A DNA stretch of 64,000 nucleotides, from assembly GCA_028023455.1 (NCBI GenBank), contig JAQFVV010012394.1, forward strand, positions 26,237,053 through 26,301,052, given 5' to 3'. This DNA is from Epiperipatus broadwayi. Lineage: Eukaryota > Onychophora > Udeonychophora > Euonychophora > Peripatidae. This document shows positions 44,325 to 56,500 of this stretch, piece after piece. Made by a program: the position numbers and the translations under genes. The notes below the pieces were generated by a model. That model was not told the DNA's origin. It did not search any database and saw only the letters and a program-made list of their open reading frames with translations. How positions within the stretch are numbered: position 1 is the first letter of the stretch; every line of letters starts with the position of its first letter.

Positions 44325-45580
44325 CACCATCTTCCTTATAAATATCAATCACATCCAGGACAAAAAAACACCCCCCTAGAGAAAGGTGAAGGAGGCATGT
44401 TTTATTGCCATGGATGATAAGGCTATGAATAGGAAAGATGCGTGTTATAAAATTTCTAAGAAATGGGTTAATTAGATTTACGCATATAGTTCAATTAATT
44501 TACATATATCTGCATATATTTACACATAGCAACCTTGTTACGCTTACTCTTTGTTACCCATGATTATGAGAGCTAAGTTCTCTTGAAAGCGCTCAGGCAT
44601 TATTTATTATGTATTATAATTTATATTAAGTTTATAATAAATTGTGATTTAATTTGAAGAAGCTCTGCTGTTATGCACTGATTTGTGCATTAAAATTGTA
44701 TATATATAGTAGGCAGCTGAGTGTGAAATAATTTCTTTATACATTTATAATTATTTTTACAAAATATTTGTATAATACTTAATAAAAAAGAAATATATCC
44801 ATGTTTACATTTAGAGTTTTAAAAATGTGTTTCATTTTTGAATATACAAGTTAAGAAATTTGAAGTAACAATAAAAAGAAACTACAATCGATCATTATAT
44901 TCTGTCAAATACAATAGTACAAAACTTTTGTGATATTTTAATAATTATAAATGCAGTTTTAAATTTTCCAACAGAATTTTATAGCTTTAGGGTGACTTTA
45001 TAATAAATCCTTCATATTTAAAAATTTAAATCAATTAAGATTTTATTGATTGTCACATATTTCTTTATTTCATTTATTTTTTTCTAAATTTGCAAACTTC
45101 AGATATGATTTTTAAAGAATGTTTTTCATTTGTAAATTTATATTTCTAATATATCAAATACAATTTATTGATTCATAATATAGTGGAATCATAAATTATG
45201 TTTACTCTATCTCAAGTTCTGCTTATATACAAATGTATATAGCATATTGCTTGTTTTGTTGATAAATATTGATTAAAATAGAATATGTATTAAACTGCAA
45301 GTGTGCAGTACTTTTCAACATGCACAAATATATAACAAGGACACATTTTTATATGTATAGTATACATATAATTTGAGATTATAGTATCAACAAAAAAATT
45401 TAAAAATAATACTAATATAGTTTTTAATAATAAATTCAGGTAACATATTTATAATATATATATTTTATCAAGTGCTTCTTTATTTTTATTCTTTAAAAAA
45501 GTTACTAAATGAAGTCAAAAGCTATTTTAGTAGCTAAAAATAAATCATACATCACATGACTTAATTTAATAAGCTTGTGA
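44325..45580. other. No gene recognised
   Basis: AT-rich; a less AT-rich piece at 44330-44600 shows no frame or motif I can name. Confidence 0.5.
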
Positions 45581-45583
45581 TTA

Positions 45584-45879
45584 TAAAAACTAAAGAGCAT
45601 GCAGGCTCTAACAAGCTTTATAGATAAATGCCACCAAGAGAAAGCATTTTAAAAATCTCTATCTAGAAATCATCTCTATCCTCAGGCCGGTTTCATGCTT
45701 TTGACATTCCTCAGTGAGGTGCTCAGATATTCCAGACACCAGATCCAAAATACCATACTCAAAGCCAATATGAAACCTGTCTGAGGATAGGGATGACTTC
45801 TAAATAGATTTTTTAAATGCTTTCTCTCGGCGGCATTTATCTATAAAGTTTGTTAGAGCTTTCATGCTCTTAGTTTTTA
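45584..45879. mobile_element. Foldback element of the family B superfamily, 296 bp
   Basis: The ends are taaaaactaa on the left and ttagttttta on the right. The arms share gctctaacaa, agctttatagataaatgcc, gagaaagcattt and a tcatctctatcctcag segment with few changes. The layout gccacc, atctctatctag, ctcaggccggtttcatgc, tcagtgagg follows family B, though overall sequence is very different. The left arm has a full hammerhead-like motif; the right arm keeps only its 3' half. A diverged sister subfamily of B. Confidence 0.8.
45679..45719 (-). ncRNA. Hammerhead-like motif in the diverged subfamily
   Basis: On the minus strand: CCUCA, CUGAGGA (the fifth base may vary in hammerheads), stem II AUGU/GCAU with a CAAAA loop and a proper A-U base pair, GAAAC, CG, GCC, then UGAGG, which pairs exactly with CCUCA. 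The triplet is GCC rather than NUH, a probable inactivating change, but the partner half-motif in the other arm (GAAAC, CU, GUC, UGAGGA at 45772-45787) keeps GUC. Confidence 0.65.
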
Positions 45880-45884
45880 CTAAT

Positions 45885-47385
45885 GAAATGTCTGATAATC
45901 CCTAAAATGAAATAATCTCTGGGTGATAATGTTTTATTTTAATAACTTTTTTCTCTTATAGAAATATAATAGGCTCTTTATCAAGAAATTGTGATCTTTG
46001 CACATTTTTGTTTTAAAATCATATTAACTTTAAATATGTTCTAAAATATAATAAAACTTTTAGCTTTACTCATACAAAATATTTTATTAAGCAAAATTCT
46101 ACACGACAAAGAAAGATGTATGTGTTTTCAGCAAAAACCAGGATTTTATTAATATATATAAATGATGTACAGTGCACTGAGATGGAAAAACAGCCACTCA
46201 TGTAAAAAATTTATCTACAAATTCTTTTTCTTTAACATGATAACATATGCTGATGAGAGAGAGAGAAATAAAAGTGTTCAAACATTGTAAAATTTAATGA
46301 ATTTATTGTTTATTTACATTTTTGTTTGTTTACATTTTTTTTTTTGGAAAGCATATAATTGGAATCATATAGCTAGATAAGACATAGTTAATTACTCCAC
46401 TGCATTGAATAAAGATTTTAGTACTAATATATTCAGGGTCATGCAGTTAGTTGACTGCTGAATATATATATATTGTTGAATAAATAAAACTAAACACAAA
46501 GTTTAATTAAATACTAATAGCATTAATTAGATAGTTACACGGTTAGTAGTTCAACTTACTAGTTTGCTAACTGAATATAAAATCATTAAGAGCTCCTTAA
46601 AGTTTATTACCTTCTTAAAGATTGAATATACATAAAGTATCTTTATTTAGCAAGCATCTTACTACTCACACACATTACTTCAAAGATAGTCCAAATAAAT
46701 TCTTGACTGAGAGTTCTTCTTTATTATATCCAGAACAACTTCACGTTAATAGTTTAACTTTTCACTAGTTTACTTTTGTTCTTCTTCTTCCATTACTGAC
46801 ATTATGCTCATACTTGACACTGCTTAATTCTTCTGCAGATTCTTTATCACTTTGGCTAATTTGCATAATGTAACTTTCATTAACAAGTGAATTAGTCAGT
46901 TGCTATTTTCAATAAGTTTTATTTCTTTCTGCATAATTTATTAGCTGTTTCCTTTCTAGAGTATTTTACCATATCATTATTAATAGCTTGCACACACACC
47001 TTTATTTATCTTTAATGAGTACAGTAAAATATATATCTATGAATATACACAGCAAGTACTAAAATGAAATGCTGAACTATTAACTCAAAATACCATTAGG
47101 AATGAAGAAGAATGATATGGTAATTGCCAATATCACAAAGTAAATTTATAAAATTTAGCAATTTGTGTGAAGATGCATTTTGTTTTGATCAGCTGTGAAT
47201 CTGCTCCAAGTCAGAATACATTGAAAATCAATTTTATTGTTTATAATATATTATTCATCACCATCAGTGATTCGAATAGAAAAAATGATAAAAAGATTAT
47301 AATATTGTCTTAAAGATAGATTTTGTGAAGATTATGCAAACCAATGTGTGAGGTACAAATAAATTCAGATATAAAGCATGTCAGT
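45885..47385. other. No gene recognised
   Basis: AT-rich; a short (GA)n run near 46256-46266. No frame or named repeat. Confidence 0.5.
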
Positions 47386-47389
47386 AAAT

Positions 47390-48450
47390 GTTTCTGTTTG
47401 ATATTTTGTAATGCTGTCTTTTAACTTCTTGTGAAGAAAACTTTTCTTTTCGAAATACTCCAATACTATGTCTAATTACAGCTCTCCAATGTAGTCTATT
47501 CTCTGCTATATCTTTCCAGTGTAAATAATTGACACTCTATCTCTTTAGAATGTCTCTGAGATAATCCTTATAATGTAAACAGGATCTATCTCTTCTACAA
47601 AAACCATTCTTTTAGGAAGTCTTGCATGGTTCATTTGTTTCAGGGATAGTCTCTGAAACAATCCTTATAATGTAAACAGGATCTATCTCTTCTACAAAAA
47701 CCATCTTTTTAGGAGTTTCAGGGATAGTCTCTGAAATAATCCTTATAATGCAAACAGGACCTATCTCTTCAACAAAAACCATTCTTTTAGGAAGTCTTGC
47801 ATGGTTCATTTGTTTCAGAGATAGTCTCTGAAACAATCCTTATAATGTAAACAGGATCTATCTCTTCTACAAAAAATCATCTTTTTAGGAGTTTCAGGGA
47901 TAGTCTCTGAAATAATCCTTATAATGCAAACAGGACCTATCTCTTCAACAAAAACCATCCTTTTAGGAAGTCTTGCATGGTTCATTTGTTTCAGGGATAG
48001 TCTCTGAAACAATTCTTATAATGTAAACAGGATCTATCTCTTCAATAAAAACCATCCTTTTAGGAAGTCTTGCATAGTTCATTTGTTTCAGGGATAGTCT
48101 CTGAAATAATTATTTTCATGTAAACAGGATCTATCCCTCCTATGAAAATCACCCTTATAGGAAAGTTTTGCATTATTCATTTCATTTAGATATAGTCTCT
48201 GTGATAATCCTTATATCAGAATCTATCTCTTCTATGAAACCATGCTGAAGTTCACCAAATAAAACATCCTTTTAGAAAGTCTTACACTGTTCATTCGTTT
48301 TAGGGATATTCAATCCAGTGAAAATATAATTTTAAAATAGTGGACAATAATATCACAACCAACAAGTAGAAAAAAAATTATGTTGGTAAGATACCCAAGT
48401 TTCACTTCCATACAATGGATTGGATAAAATAACGGCTATGTATAAGCTAA
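47390..48450 (-). pseudogene. LINE C-terminal remnant (YKD-type family G) with internal minisatellite
   Basis: Reading the minus strand from 48450 there is a decayed YGSETWVSYQH-like block, then KDVLFGELQHGF-like sequence, a repeated central section, then HYKDYLRDILKR, NYLHWKDIAENRLHWRAVI and RHSIGVFRKEKFSSQEVKRQ. This is the standard C-terminal order of an animal LINE ORF2. The middle was expanded into tandem repeats. Stops and frameshifts elsewhere show it is inactive. Confidence 0.8.
47566..48165 (-). repeat. LINE-derived minisatellite with alternating 97- and 77-bp units
   Basis: Units share ataatccttataatgtaaac, aggatctatctcttc and a gggatagtctctgaaac end. The order is about 99, 76, 97, 77, 97, 97 and 98 bp; the short ones lack the ggaagtcttgcatggttcat segment. 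A long plus a short unit make 174 bp, a multiple of three, so two minus-strand frames of 74 and 65 residues run through with the same sequence. They are repeats of a LINE codon block, not a gene. Confidence 0.88.
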
Positions 48451-48454
48451 TTGA

Positions 48455-49435
48455 ATAGCAGTAATAACTTCACTGTGATGAAATACCTTACTTATTAAAT
48501 TATAAAAATTAGCAGCACAATATATATTATAATGTATATAATGGAAGATGTTAATAATAATGTACGTTAAATTGGTTACAGCAATCATATTTTAATAATT
48601 ATAAAGAGTATTGCTTGATTTTTAGCAACAACTTTCCTTCGAGAAAATGTGTAAAATATCATGTGACTTTATATTATCCGTATTACCCATTTCTAGCCAA
48701 AGGATAAAAACAACCTGCAATCGACATAAAAGTGAAGTCTAAAATATAGAGAAATTGGCCTAGTGTCAAATATATATAACTTGCAAATGAACTTGTTTTG
48801 AATCCAAAATCATAGTGATTTTTTTTCCTTCAGGTTATTATCTTAAATAATGCAAAGCAGTGAAAGATAAATGCTATATGCATAAGCGCTAAAATTCCAG
48901 CTTTGAATCCGAAAGGTCTTAATGAAAAAGACAAAAGCCAGAAATTGAAATGTTATATAGAAATACACCATCTGGTATCATTTGAATGATTAATTTAATA
49001 GAACCAAACTAAAAAAAATTTTTTTTTTTTTTTTTGTAATCGTTCTCATTTTTAAATATTGGATCTAAAAGACATTGTAAAATTATCACAAATTATAAAA
49101 ACTTTTAATAACATTACTGACAAATTCAAAACAAAATCGCATTTATATGCATGTGCACGTTTGACAGATTTTTTGTGGGTGGTTATACATTATAAATATA
49201 ACTAATTCATACTGTCAGTTAATTTACAATCACCTTACACGCACGTGCAGAATTTATTTAATATATATTAGTTATCATTTATTGGAGCTGCATACACAAT
49301 TTATATTTGCAATTGATTTCAACTATTCTGCGTGTATATACACATATGTGTGGGTGCGTGTGAGTAGGTCAGTGTACATTTTTTATTTTTCCAACGAAAA
49401 GACCCCACTGACAAAATAAGATGGTTCCTGTATGT
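48455..49435. other. No gene recognised
   Basis: AT-rich; a long T run near 49017-49036. Nothing else seen. Confidence 0.5.
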
Positions 49436-49439
49436 TGAA

Positions 49440-50030
49440 AAACATAAAGGTGTATATGTGGCTATCACCATCATTTTCAACTATGATCTTTCCAAGTTTA
49501 ATCAATTTCTCCAATAACTACTCTCTCTCTCTTCTTCACATTGTACCAACAAACTTTCTTATATCATCAATCCATCTCACATGTGGTCTCTTTCTAGGTC
49601 TTTTACAATCTTTTTGGATCCAGTTTAGGACTTCAACTGCTCGTTTATTATTGTTTTCTCTAGCAATGTGTCTAGCCAAGTTCCAGCTCAGACAGTTATT
49701 TTTTATGTGATATCAGTAATATCTATTGGTTCTCTTATCCATGTATTTTGTTTTTGATCTCTTTTCATTATTCATAACATAAATATCTTCATATTTCAAT
49801 GAGTTATCCGAAGTCTCTGCATTGCTCTTTAGTTAAGTGTTCAAGTCTCAGATCTATAAGTAAAAACTGGTAAAACACATATTAAAAACCTTTATTTTTA
49901 AACACGGGCACATTTCTTATTTAATACTATTTCTACCACAAGCATTCCCATCCAACTTTAATTCTATGATTAATTTCATCCATTATCTTTCCAAATGTAT
50001 AAATGATTTGACCAAGGTACATATTCTTGT
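49440..50030 (-). pseudogene. RTE-like LINE ORF2 C-terminal half
   Basis: Minus-strand translation with frameshifts: MYLGQIIYTF, EINHRIKVGWE, then a degraded YGSETW-type stretch, HIARENNNKRAVEVLNWIQ, KRPRKRPHVRWIDDIRKFVG. The order (YLGQ, EI-x-RRI-x-LGW, TYGSETW, GHIAR, RW-x-DDI) is that of RTE-like elements. It is cut off at its 5' side by a long (TA)n tract. A plus-strand frame of 92 residues is a shadow. Confidence 0.8.
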
Positions 50031-50032
50031 GA

Positions 50033-50033
<1 letters not shown>

Positions 50034-50106
<73 letters not shown>
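50034..50106 (+). repeat. (TA)n microsatellite, about 36 repeats
   Basis: Uninterrupted TA dinucleotides adjoining the RTE-like remnant. A minus-strand frame with alternating Ile-Tyr is translation of this tract. Confidence 0.97.
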
Positions 50107-50109
<3 letters not shown>

Positions 50110-50780
50110 ATACATTCTGGATAAAATACAGCAATTGCTTTGCACCTAAATTTCCTTTATATTAAGAAACCTACTAAAATATTTAATTAGCATATCGCTA
50201 TGGTGTTATTTGAATGTGAATGTAAAAATATTTTCTAAGTCTAAATATATGAATAGCCAGACCATTGTTAGTAAAAAAAAAAAAAACAGTAAGAATTACC
50301 TAAATCCATTAAAGCAAACAAATATATAATAAACCTGTATAAACTACATAGTTCACAAATATAAATCACATGATAGTAGCTTATGCTTATCTTAACCAGA
50401 AATCTTCAATTTGTTATTAAAGCACCACTTTTTAAATGGACAATTTTACTTCAAGAGATTGCTTTGACAACAGACTGAAGTTTCTGATGATGATACTTAA
50501 AAAGGTTGCCTTAACACAATGTGTTGTGGGTTTCCAGTGATGATAAACATGGTCTGTTATCATATATAGATATATACAATATTATTATAGCAGAGAAAGT
50601 ATACCTTAATATTAATTTTACAAACCTAGTAAACTATCAATGTATTAACATCATATCCATAGTGGTGTTGGGGTAATAGCCACAAGTATGATACTAACAT
50701 GATGAAAGTGTTTTGCATTTCTAAAATACTCTCTTATGTCTTTATGTTATAAATAATAATAACAGAGTTACAAACTATTA
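50110..50780. other. No gene; weak family D traces
   Basis: Near 50440-50560 the tracts agagattgctttgacaacag and aaaaggttgccttaac look like decayed pieces of hairpin family D. Otherwise AT-rich spacer. Confidence 0.4.
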
Positions 50781-50784
50781 TATT

Positions 50785-51470
50785 CCAGTGGCACCAAAAA
50801 TGTATACACATTTTAAGAGATATTGTCTATATATTTTTTTGAAATAAAATAATAGTAGCAATATGTACTGTGGCATTTGCTCAAGAGATGGTAATCTAAG
50901 GAATGCTAGTGTACTGCAAGTTGTGTAAGGAAGGAATAAAAAATATTAGGTATCTGTTAATCCAAGGTAAATGCTTGAAAGCAGAAAGAGTACAAATAAT
51001 GAAGTTATGGAAGAATAAATATGAACAAAGTGATTATACAGAAAGTGGGTTATTGGTTTTTATGCTGGTTTTGGGAAAAGATAAAGAGGATTTAGATATG
51101 AAGGCCATAGAGTTGACAAAGATTATGTTATGGAAATGGGATTGACCAGATTATGGGAAAACTTAGGGTGGGAAATAAAAAGGAAAGATAAAGTGGCTAA
51201 CAGGTTTCTCTGGGTATAGTTGCTGAGAGATTCCTGACTCTGTATAAGAAAAAGTCACAGTGCATCACATCACATCACTAACAGGTTTCTCTGGGCATAG
51301 TGGCTGAGAGATTCCTGACTCTGAAAAAGGAGAAGTCACAGTGCATCACATGACATCACTATATGACAGACAGGGTAGTCAAAAAATGGCAGAAACATGG
51401 TAGTGCATATTTTTTTGGCATCAAAAATGTACACACATTTTTAAGAGTTATATATATATATTGAGACAGC
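50785..51470 (+). repeat. Family I repeat split by a LINE insertion
   Basis: The left part (ggcaccaaaaatgtatacac, atgtactgtggcatttgctc, aatgctagt) and the right part (atatgacagacagggtagtc, aaaaatggcagaaacatg, ggcatcaaaaatgtacac) join into one unit of the type seen uninterrupted at 54.6-54.97 kb. The LINE lies between them. The right part begins another unit. Confidence 0.7.
50910..51352 (+). pseudogene. LINE L3 3' end, 5'-truncated insertion
   Basis: Encodes CKLCKEGIKNIRYLLIQGKC, LKAERVQIMKLWKNKYEQSD, a GKDKEDLDMKAIELTK segment and LWKWD before a stop, like the copies at 17.0 and 28.5 kb. The 3' region (taacaggtttctctggg to gtgcatcacatcacatcac) is present twice in tandem (about 82 bp each). 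The Cys that ends the CCHC-like cluster is retained. It sits in a family I unit, so the insertion limits are clear. Confidence 0.8.
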
Positions 51471-51479
51471 TATGTGTCT

Positions 51480-53810
51480 CATGACATACAACAAAGTAGT
51501 GTGTGTGCATGTATATATATATATAGTTGAAAGGAAAAGTAGAAATAAACACAAACAAAAGATTTTTGTAGATATTTATTATATAAAACTGAAATAACAA
51601 TTAAAGTTTAAAGAATAATTTTGACACTTAAAATTATTATAAATTATTTTAAATCAAACATTTAAAATGGTCTATTTAATGTTTCTTCTGATTTTGAAGT
51701 CTAAAACAAGCTTGTTTTTATGTTACAATAGACATTATACCAGTAATTATAAAATTCCTTTATTTATTTTTAATTAGATTAAGAATTTTTTTCCCTTAAA
51801 GCTTGTGTTAAAATTAGTATAGTATACTTTGAATAAAATCCTACAATCTGGTGTTGTTTAAAGGATTAAAATAGCTTTGAGATAAAAATTTGATTTAAAT
51901 TAAGATGAATTTTTTAAAAAAAAAACATAGATTTTTTTGATCAAGATAAAGAAAGAATTTACTTAATTGGAGTGTTTTTAAATTCCACTACCAACTATGA
52001 AAGGTGGATTTAAAAACATTACAGCATTATTATTATTATTATGAAGTTATAACTGAAGACAAGTCAGTTGCTGCTAGTGTCACAATGGTAAAGTTTGAAT
52101 TCACATAAAAGTAATGGCCCTGCATTCCTATGTTTCATAGCCTATAAGTGTAAAAGATGGCCTGCCTGCCTGAAGTCTATCAAATTATATATTGAATGAA
52201 GCCAATTGAATGTCAGTTACCTGATTTATACTTTTTCTGAAAATGTCAATAGAACATTATACTACTCTATTATTGACATGATTATAATGGATCAACTTCC
52301 TGAGAGATTCCAGTGCTAGTTGGCTTGATGGATTACTATATGATTTTATACATATGTTGTTTTATCTATATGCAGATAAGCACAGACAAAGGTACTGCAT
52401 TGTATATATAAAATACACAAAGATGTCAGATAATGAGTAAAATGACATACATAATTTTGCAGTTAAAATCTCTTAAGTTATAAATTTTGAAATTAAATAG
52501 CTGGTGATTATATTATCCATTCAAAATAAAAAAAAGTAAGAGTGAATAATCAATTGATCTCCAGACAATTTCTTTCCATTAACATTTATAGGATTTATTC
52601 CAGTTTTGATTAATTAAATATTGTAAATGAAGAAACAAAAAACAAAACCAAAGAGTTTTTAAAAAGATCTTTCCAAACTGGATATAATGATGTTATTTCT
52701 TTTTAAAAAAAACTTACTGAAAATGAATTAATAACTTTGATTTGTAAGAAGATAATAATACATACTTATGCATGCATTGGTTTTATGCATTTTTTAAACA
52801 TGGAATTAATTATGGCTTGTGAAAATATAATACAGATTTAATAAGTTTATTTTTTAACTGATGAAATAGCATTAGGATATAAACACCAGGGTGTGCAGAC
52901 ATTTGAGTGGGTATCCACAGATATGTTAAAAGTCATTATTTATGTATTATTAAAATGAATTTTTTTTTATTAGTTCACGACAATTCGCATATGTTAATTT
53001 TATATTACTATACAGCACATCTGTTTGCTTATCTATAGATGTGTTTTATGTAAACCTATAGAAATATATGTAAATTACAATGTAATAGCATATTTTTTGT
53101 ATTATTCTAATCAAAATCAGAATGCTGAATTTATATTTATAGTGTACTTTACAGACCCTTCATTTTATTGTTATTGTTTCTAATTAGTAAATTTATATTT
53201 CATTGTTTAAGTTATTTTAGTGAATTTATTCAATCCTAAAATAGGTTTAGAATGTTATGTTGGTATTATGTCTTTCTCACAGTAACAGTTATAGAGATCT
53301 TGCTCCCTGAGCTGGATTCATGCATAATGATCAGTTATATGGATTGGGGTTTGTTTGGTGTTATGAACATCTAGTTGGTAATCCTGATTTGTGTAAAGGT
53401 ATGTCCTTTAAAGTCCATGCATTAATTCATTTTATTTGTTTAATTAAATTTACATTTGACCAGTAGATTAATGGTACCGAATGATGATTATCAGCATGTT
53501 TTAGTATATCAGCATTATTTGATTTCTATTGTTATATTCTGACACATTAGCACCTAAGTCTGTGCATCCAAATTATTTTTTATATAATCTGCCTCGAATT
53601 TGGCAGTTTTTTTTTTCTTGCTGATCTCTATGGCTCAGCCATTATTCATTCAATCCATTCATATATTCCATATTTATTCCTTTTGATAAGTCTGTGGGGA
53701 TGTCAATCATTGATTATTGACCATCTCATGTTCACCTCATCTTTGTAACATTACAATATATTATATTTAGAAGATGAATTAAATTCCTATAGCAATGTAT
53801 AGTATAAAAT
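51480..53810. other. Gene-free AT-rich stretch
   Basis: No frame, RNA gene or named repeat recognised. A short (TTA)n tract is near 52028-52042. Confidence 0.5.
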
Positions 53811-53815
53811 TCGGA

Positions 53816-54568
53816 ATTAATCCTTTAGATATGCATGCCACTTGATGGTGTTATTTATGTGTAAAATCACATAAAAATGCCATTTAAGCAGGGCATGTGT
53901 TACATCTAATACACCCATAACCTTTTTCTCCTGTCTTATGTGAGGGTGTGTTTCTCTCAAGTGTTTTAAAGTTTTTACTTTGAAATTTTTTTTTTTTGGT
54001 AAATGGAAATCACACAATTTGACTAAGATGAAATTGTCACAAAGTTAAATTCATCCTGGAGACAAATTTGAAGGTGACAAAAGTAGTCCAAATGGAGGAA
54101 TGAACCGAATTCTGAGGAGGTCATGCGTCAAGTAACATTTTGTCGAGACAAACAAAATGGCACATTTTAGCAAACAAATCGTTAGAAACTTGTAAAAAAG
54201 TTTTTCTTTTTTTTTTCCAATTTCACTTATTATGAAAAAATAATGATTTAAAAAGGTAAAAGAACCTTAAGACAAAAAACAGTTTATTTCGTGTTTTGAT
54301 TAATAAAAAAGCAAAACAGTTATTAAAAAGCAAAACAGTTTTCACTGCTCTTTTTCTGTTTATATGTGTTTGGATTATATAAAAAAAAAGTTTGACAATG
54401 TTTATAAAAATAAAAAAAAGTTTGAACAAAAAAAGTAACAGCATTAAAAAAAGACAAAAAACAATTAAAATACCTAATAAAATTAAAGCCGGCCCAGTAA
54501 TGTTACATTTTATATGATTTTGCAAATAAACAATGCCATCAAGCGGCACACAGGTCTAAAGAATTAAT
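53816..54568. mobile_element. Inverted-repeat element, about 750 bp
   Basis: Left end: attaatcctttagatatgc, gccacttgatggtgttattt, gtaaaatcacataaaaatg. Right end in reverse: attaattctttagacctg, gccgcttgatggcattgttt, gcaaaatcatataaaatg. Terminal match of about 65 bp with substitutions. The 108-residue minus-strand frame inside (54223-54549) is low-complexity and hydrophobic, with no transposase motif; I do not support it. End motifs resemble those of the element at 37.9 kb. Confidence 0.7.
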
Positions 54569-54589
54569 AATTCACTCAAAAAATGGTAT

Positions 54590-54970
54590 TAATCTAATGA
54601 ATGCTAGTTTCAATCACCATGTGACAGGCAGAACAATCAAAAAAAAATATGATAGAAGCATACTCGTATATATATTTTTGACATCAATAAAATGTATACA
54701 TATTTTAAAAGATGTTATCTATGTATTACTTTTCAGATAATAGTAATCAAATGAATGCTAGTATCCCCATATGACAGGTAGGGCATTAAAAAAGTTATCT
54801 ATGTATCACTTTCCAAAGTTGAATTGAATTACAGTAGTAATATGTAATATGGCATTTGTCCAAAAGATAACATTAATCAAATGAATGCTGGAATCACCAT
54901 GTGACAGATTGAGTTGTCAAAGAAAATGGTGGAAGCATGATTGTATACATTTTTGGCACCTTATTTGTAT
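54590..54970 (+). repeat. Family I tandem repeat, two to three units
   Basis: The motif caaatgaatgctagt followed by atcaccatgtgacagg-type sequence recurs near 54596, 54745 and 54878, with atttttgacatcaataaaat / tacatttttggcacc tracts between. Unit about 140-180 bp, moderately diverged. Function unknown. Confidence 0.7.
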
Positions 54971-54974
54971 ATAT

Positions 54975-55685
54975 ATAATCAATCAAATTAATTTATAATA
55001 CTTATAATTAGTACTCTGTAATGTTATTAATTAAACAAAAAAGTTATCAAACTGATCTCTCTCACTCTCCAATCATCAGATGACCTACAAGTTTAAATAC
55101 CATCACTCCAAGGGAAACAATAACCAGACTTTATGTTTTAAGTGTCATTATTTGCATACAGACTGGTTTATAAATCTTTGTTATGATCACAATCAAATAT
55201 TCAGATATATAGAATTAAGTCTTTTAATCTTTTTTTAAGTTCTCAAAACAAAATGGCACTTCACTGTTGTATTTAGTTTATAAATGTTCTATCCCAAACT
55301 GTTGTTTTTTTATTAGTCACTTGCTATGTACAGCTTTGTGACATTTAATAATTTTTTTTAGTTATTTCTACATGATATGTATAATTAGGGCATAAGAAAG
55401 CTTTAAATTCACTCATTCTTACAATAATGCAATAACGTGAAAGCTTAAACCTTCAACAGATACGCTTTAAACATGCTTATGTGACAGCCAATCAGATGTA
55501 ATAATGACATCACATGGACCTCTCAATTCTCAAACACAAGTCAGAACTATTATAAATAAAACCAACAAAAGTGACTATATAGTCTTTGGACCTCCTTTAA
55601 TAAACAGATGAGAACAAAATTGGCAGTTTTTTTCTTATATATTCATTCCTTTAATATATAACTTTTTAAATTTAACTTGCCATTG
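54975..55685. other. No gene recognised
   Basis: AT-rich; a slightly less AT-rich piece at 55420-55560 shows no frame. Confidence 0.5.
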
Positions 55686-55689
55686 TGAT

Positions 55690-55825
55690 AAATAAATAAT
55701 CGAATGGTTTATTTTCCGGAACTTTGTAAGAAGTTCAATCGCCAGATATGATAGGCCTGGGGCGGCGACCCATGGGCTTCGAGCTTCATAGTTTGCCAAT
55801 TCGCTACCGTACTAAAACACAAAGT
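55690..55825 (+). repeat. Solo copy of family C, clearest tRNA-like features
   Basis: Matches an array unit from aatcgaatggtttattttcc and ttgtaagaagttcaatcgcc to gcttcatagtttgcc. On the minus strand a Pol III A-box-like TAGCGAATTGG is followed about 40-50 bases on by a weak B-box-like GGGTCGCCGCC. This suggests that family C is an old tRNA-derived SINE. The copy is notably G+C-rich for the window. Confidence 0.65.
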
Positions 55826-55829
55826 AAAT

Positions 55830-56495
55830 AGAAATCTATGACAATTTAATACAAACAATGGCTACCTATTTCATTTATCTAAAAAGGAGTTTTATGGTTT
55901 TACGTGCGTTTATAAATATGTATAAGCAAAGCTAATTTAAAGTAAATTAATTCTGAAAAAAAAAAAAAAATTGAACTAAATTTCTTTAGCTGAAAATTAC
56001 GTGTACTTTGTGGTAATCATTTTAAATTGCATTAAAAAGCGAATTGATAACATTTTTAGCTGCAATTCCTTTAAAAAATGCCGGTATATCATACATGACA
56101 TTTATCTTTTAAAACGAAATCCTAATTACTTATATATTTACAGTTGGCAAGAATTAATTTCAAATTCATACATAACAGTAACAGAAATTACAAATAAAAG
56201 AATTAGTTGCTGAAACGCTATTTTAAATTATTATTGAAATGCATTTACAGATTTAAGCATATATATATATTCTTTATGGTCCTAGCATGCAATATATATT
56301 TGTATTATTTCAAAAGGTACTAATTATAAATATTATAGGGAAATGTAGCATTAAAAGGCATTAGAAACATTTCATTTAATGATGCACTATAAGATTCTAA
56401 AACTATTGATGTATATCATTAATAAGCATGTTCTCCAGCTAGGTGGGTGCGATGCTATAGAGGAGGGATGACCTACCTAATACGGCCCATGTATT
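55830..56495. other. No gene recognised
   Basis: AT-rich; the 70-residue frame at 56001-56213 has no motif. Confidence 0.5.
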
Positions 56496-56500
56496 GTTAT

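Noticed and set aside
46252-46275. CTGATGA followed by a GA run and GAAA
   Set aside because: A purine-only stretch cannot form stem II; a simple-sequence coincidence.
47612-48012. Two overlapping minus-strand genes with repeated protein sequence
   Set aside because: They are translations of a minisatellite made from LINE ORF2 codons, with frameshifted LINE remains on both sides.
49933-50145. A 70-residue minus-strand frame with alternating Ile-Tyr
   Set aside because: Most of it is translation of the (TA)n tract; the rest is a short piece of the RTE-like remnant.
54223-54549. A 108-residue hydrophobic membrane protein on the minus strand
   Set aside because: The Leu/Phe-rich composition comes from A/T-rich low-complexity DNA inside an inverted-repeat element.
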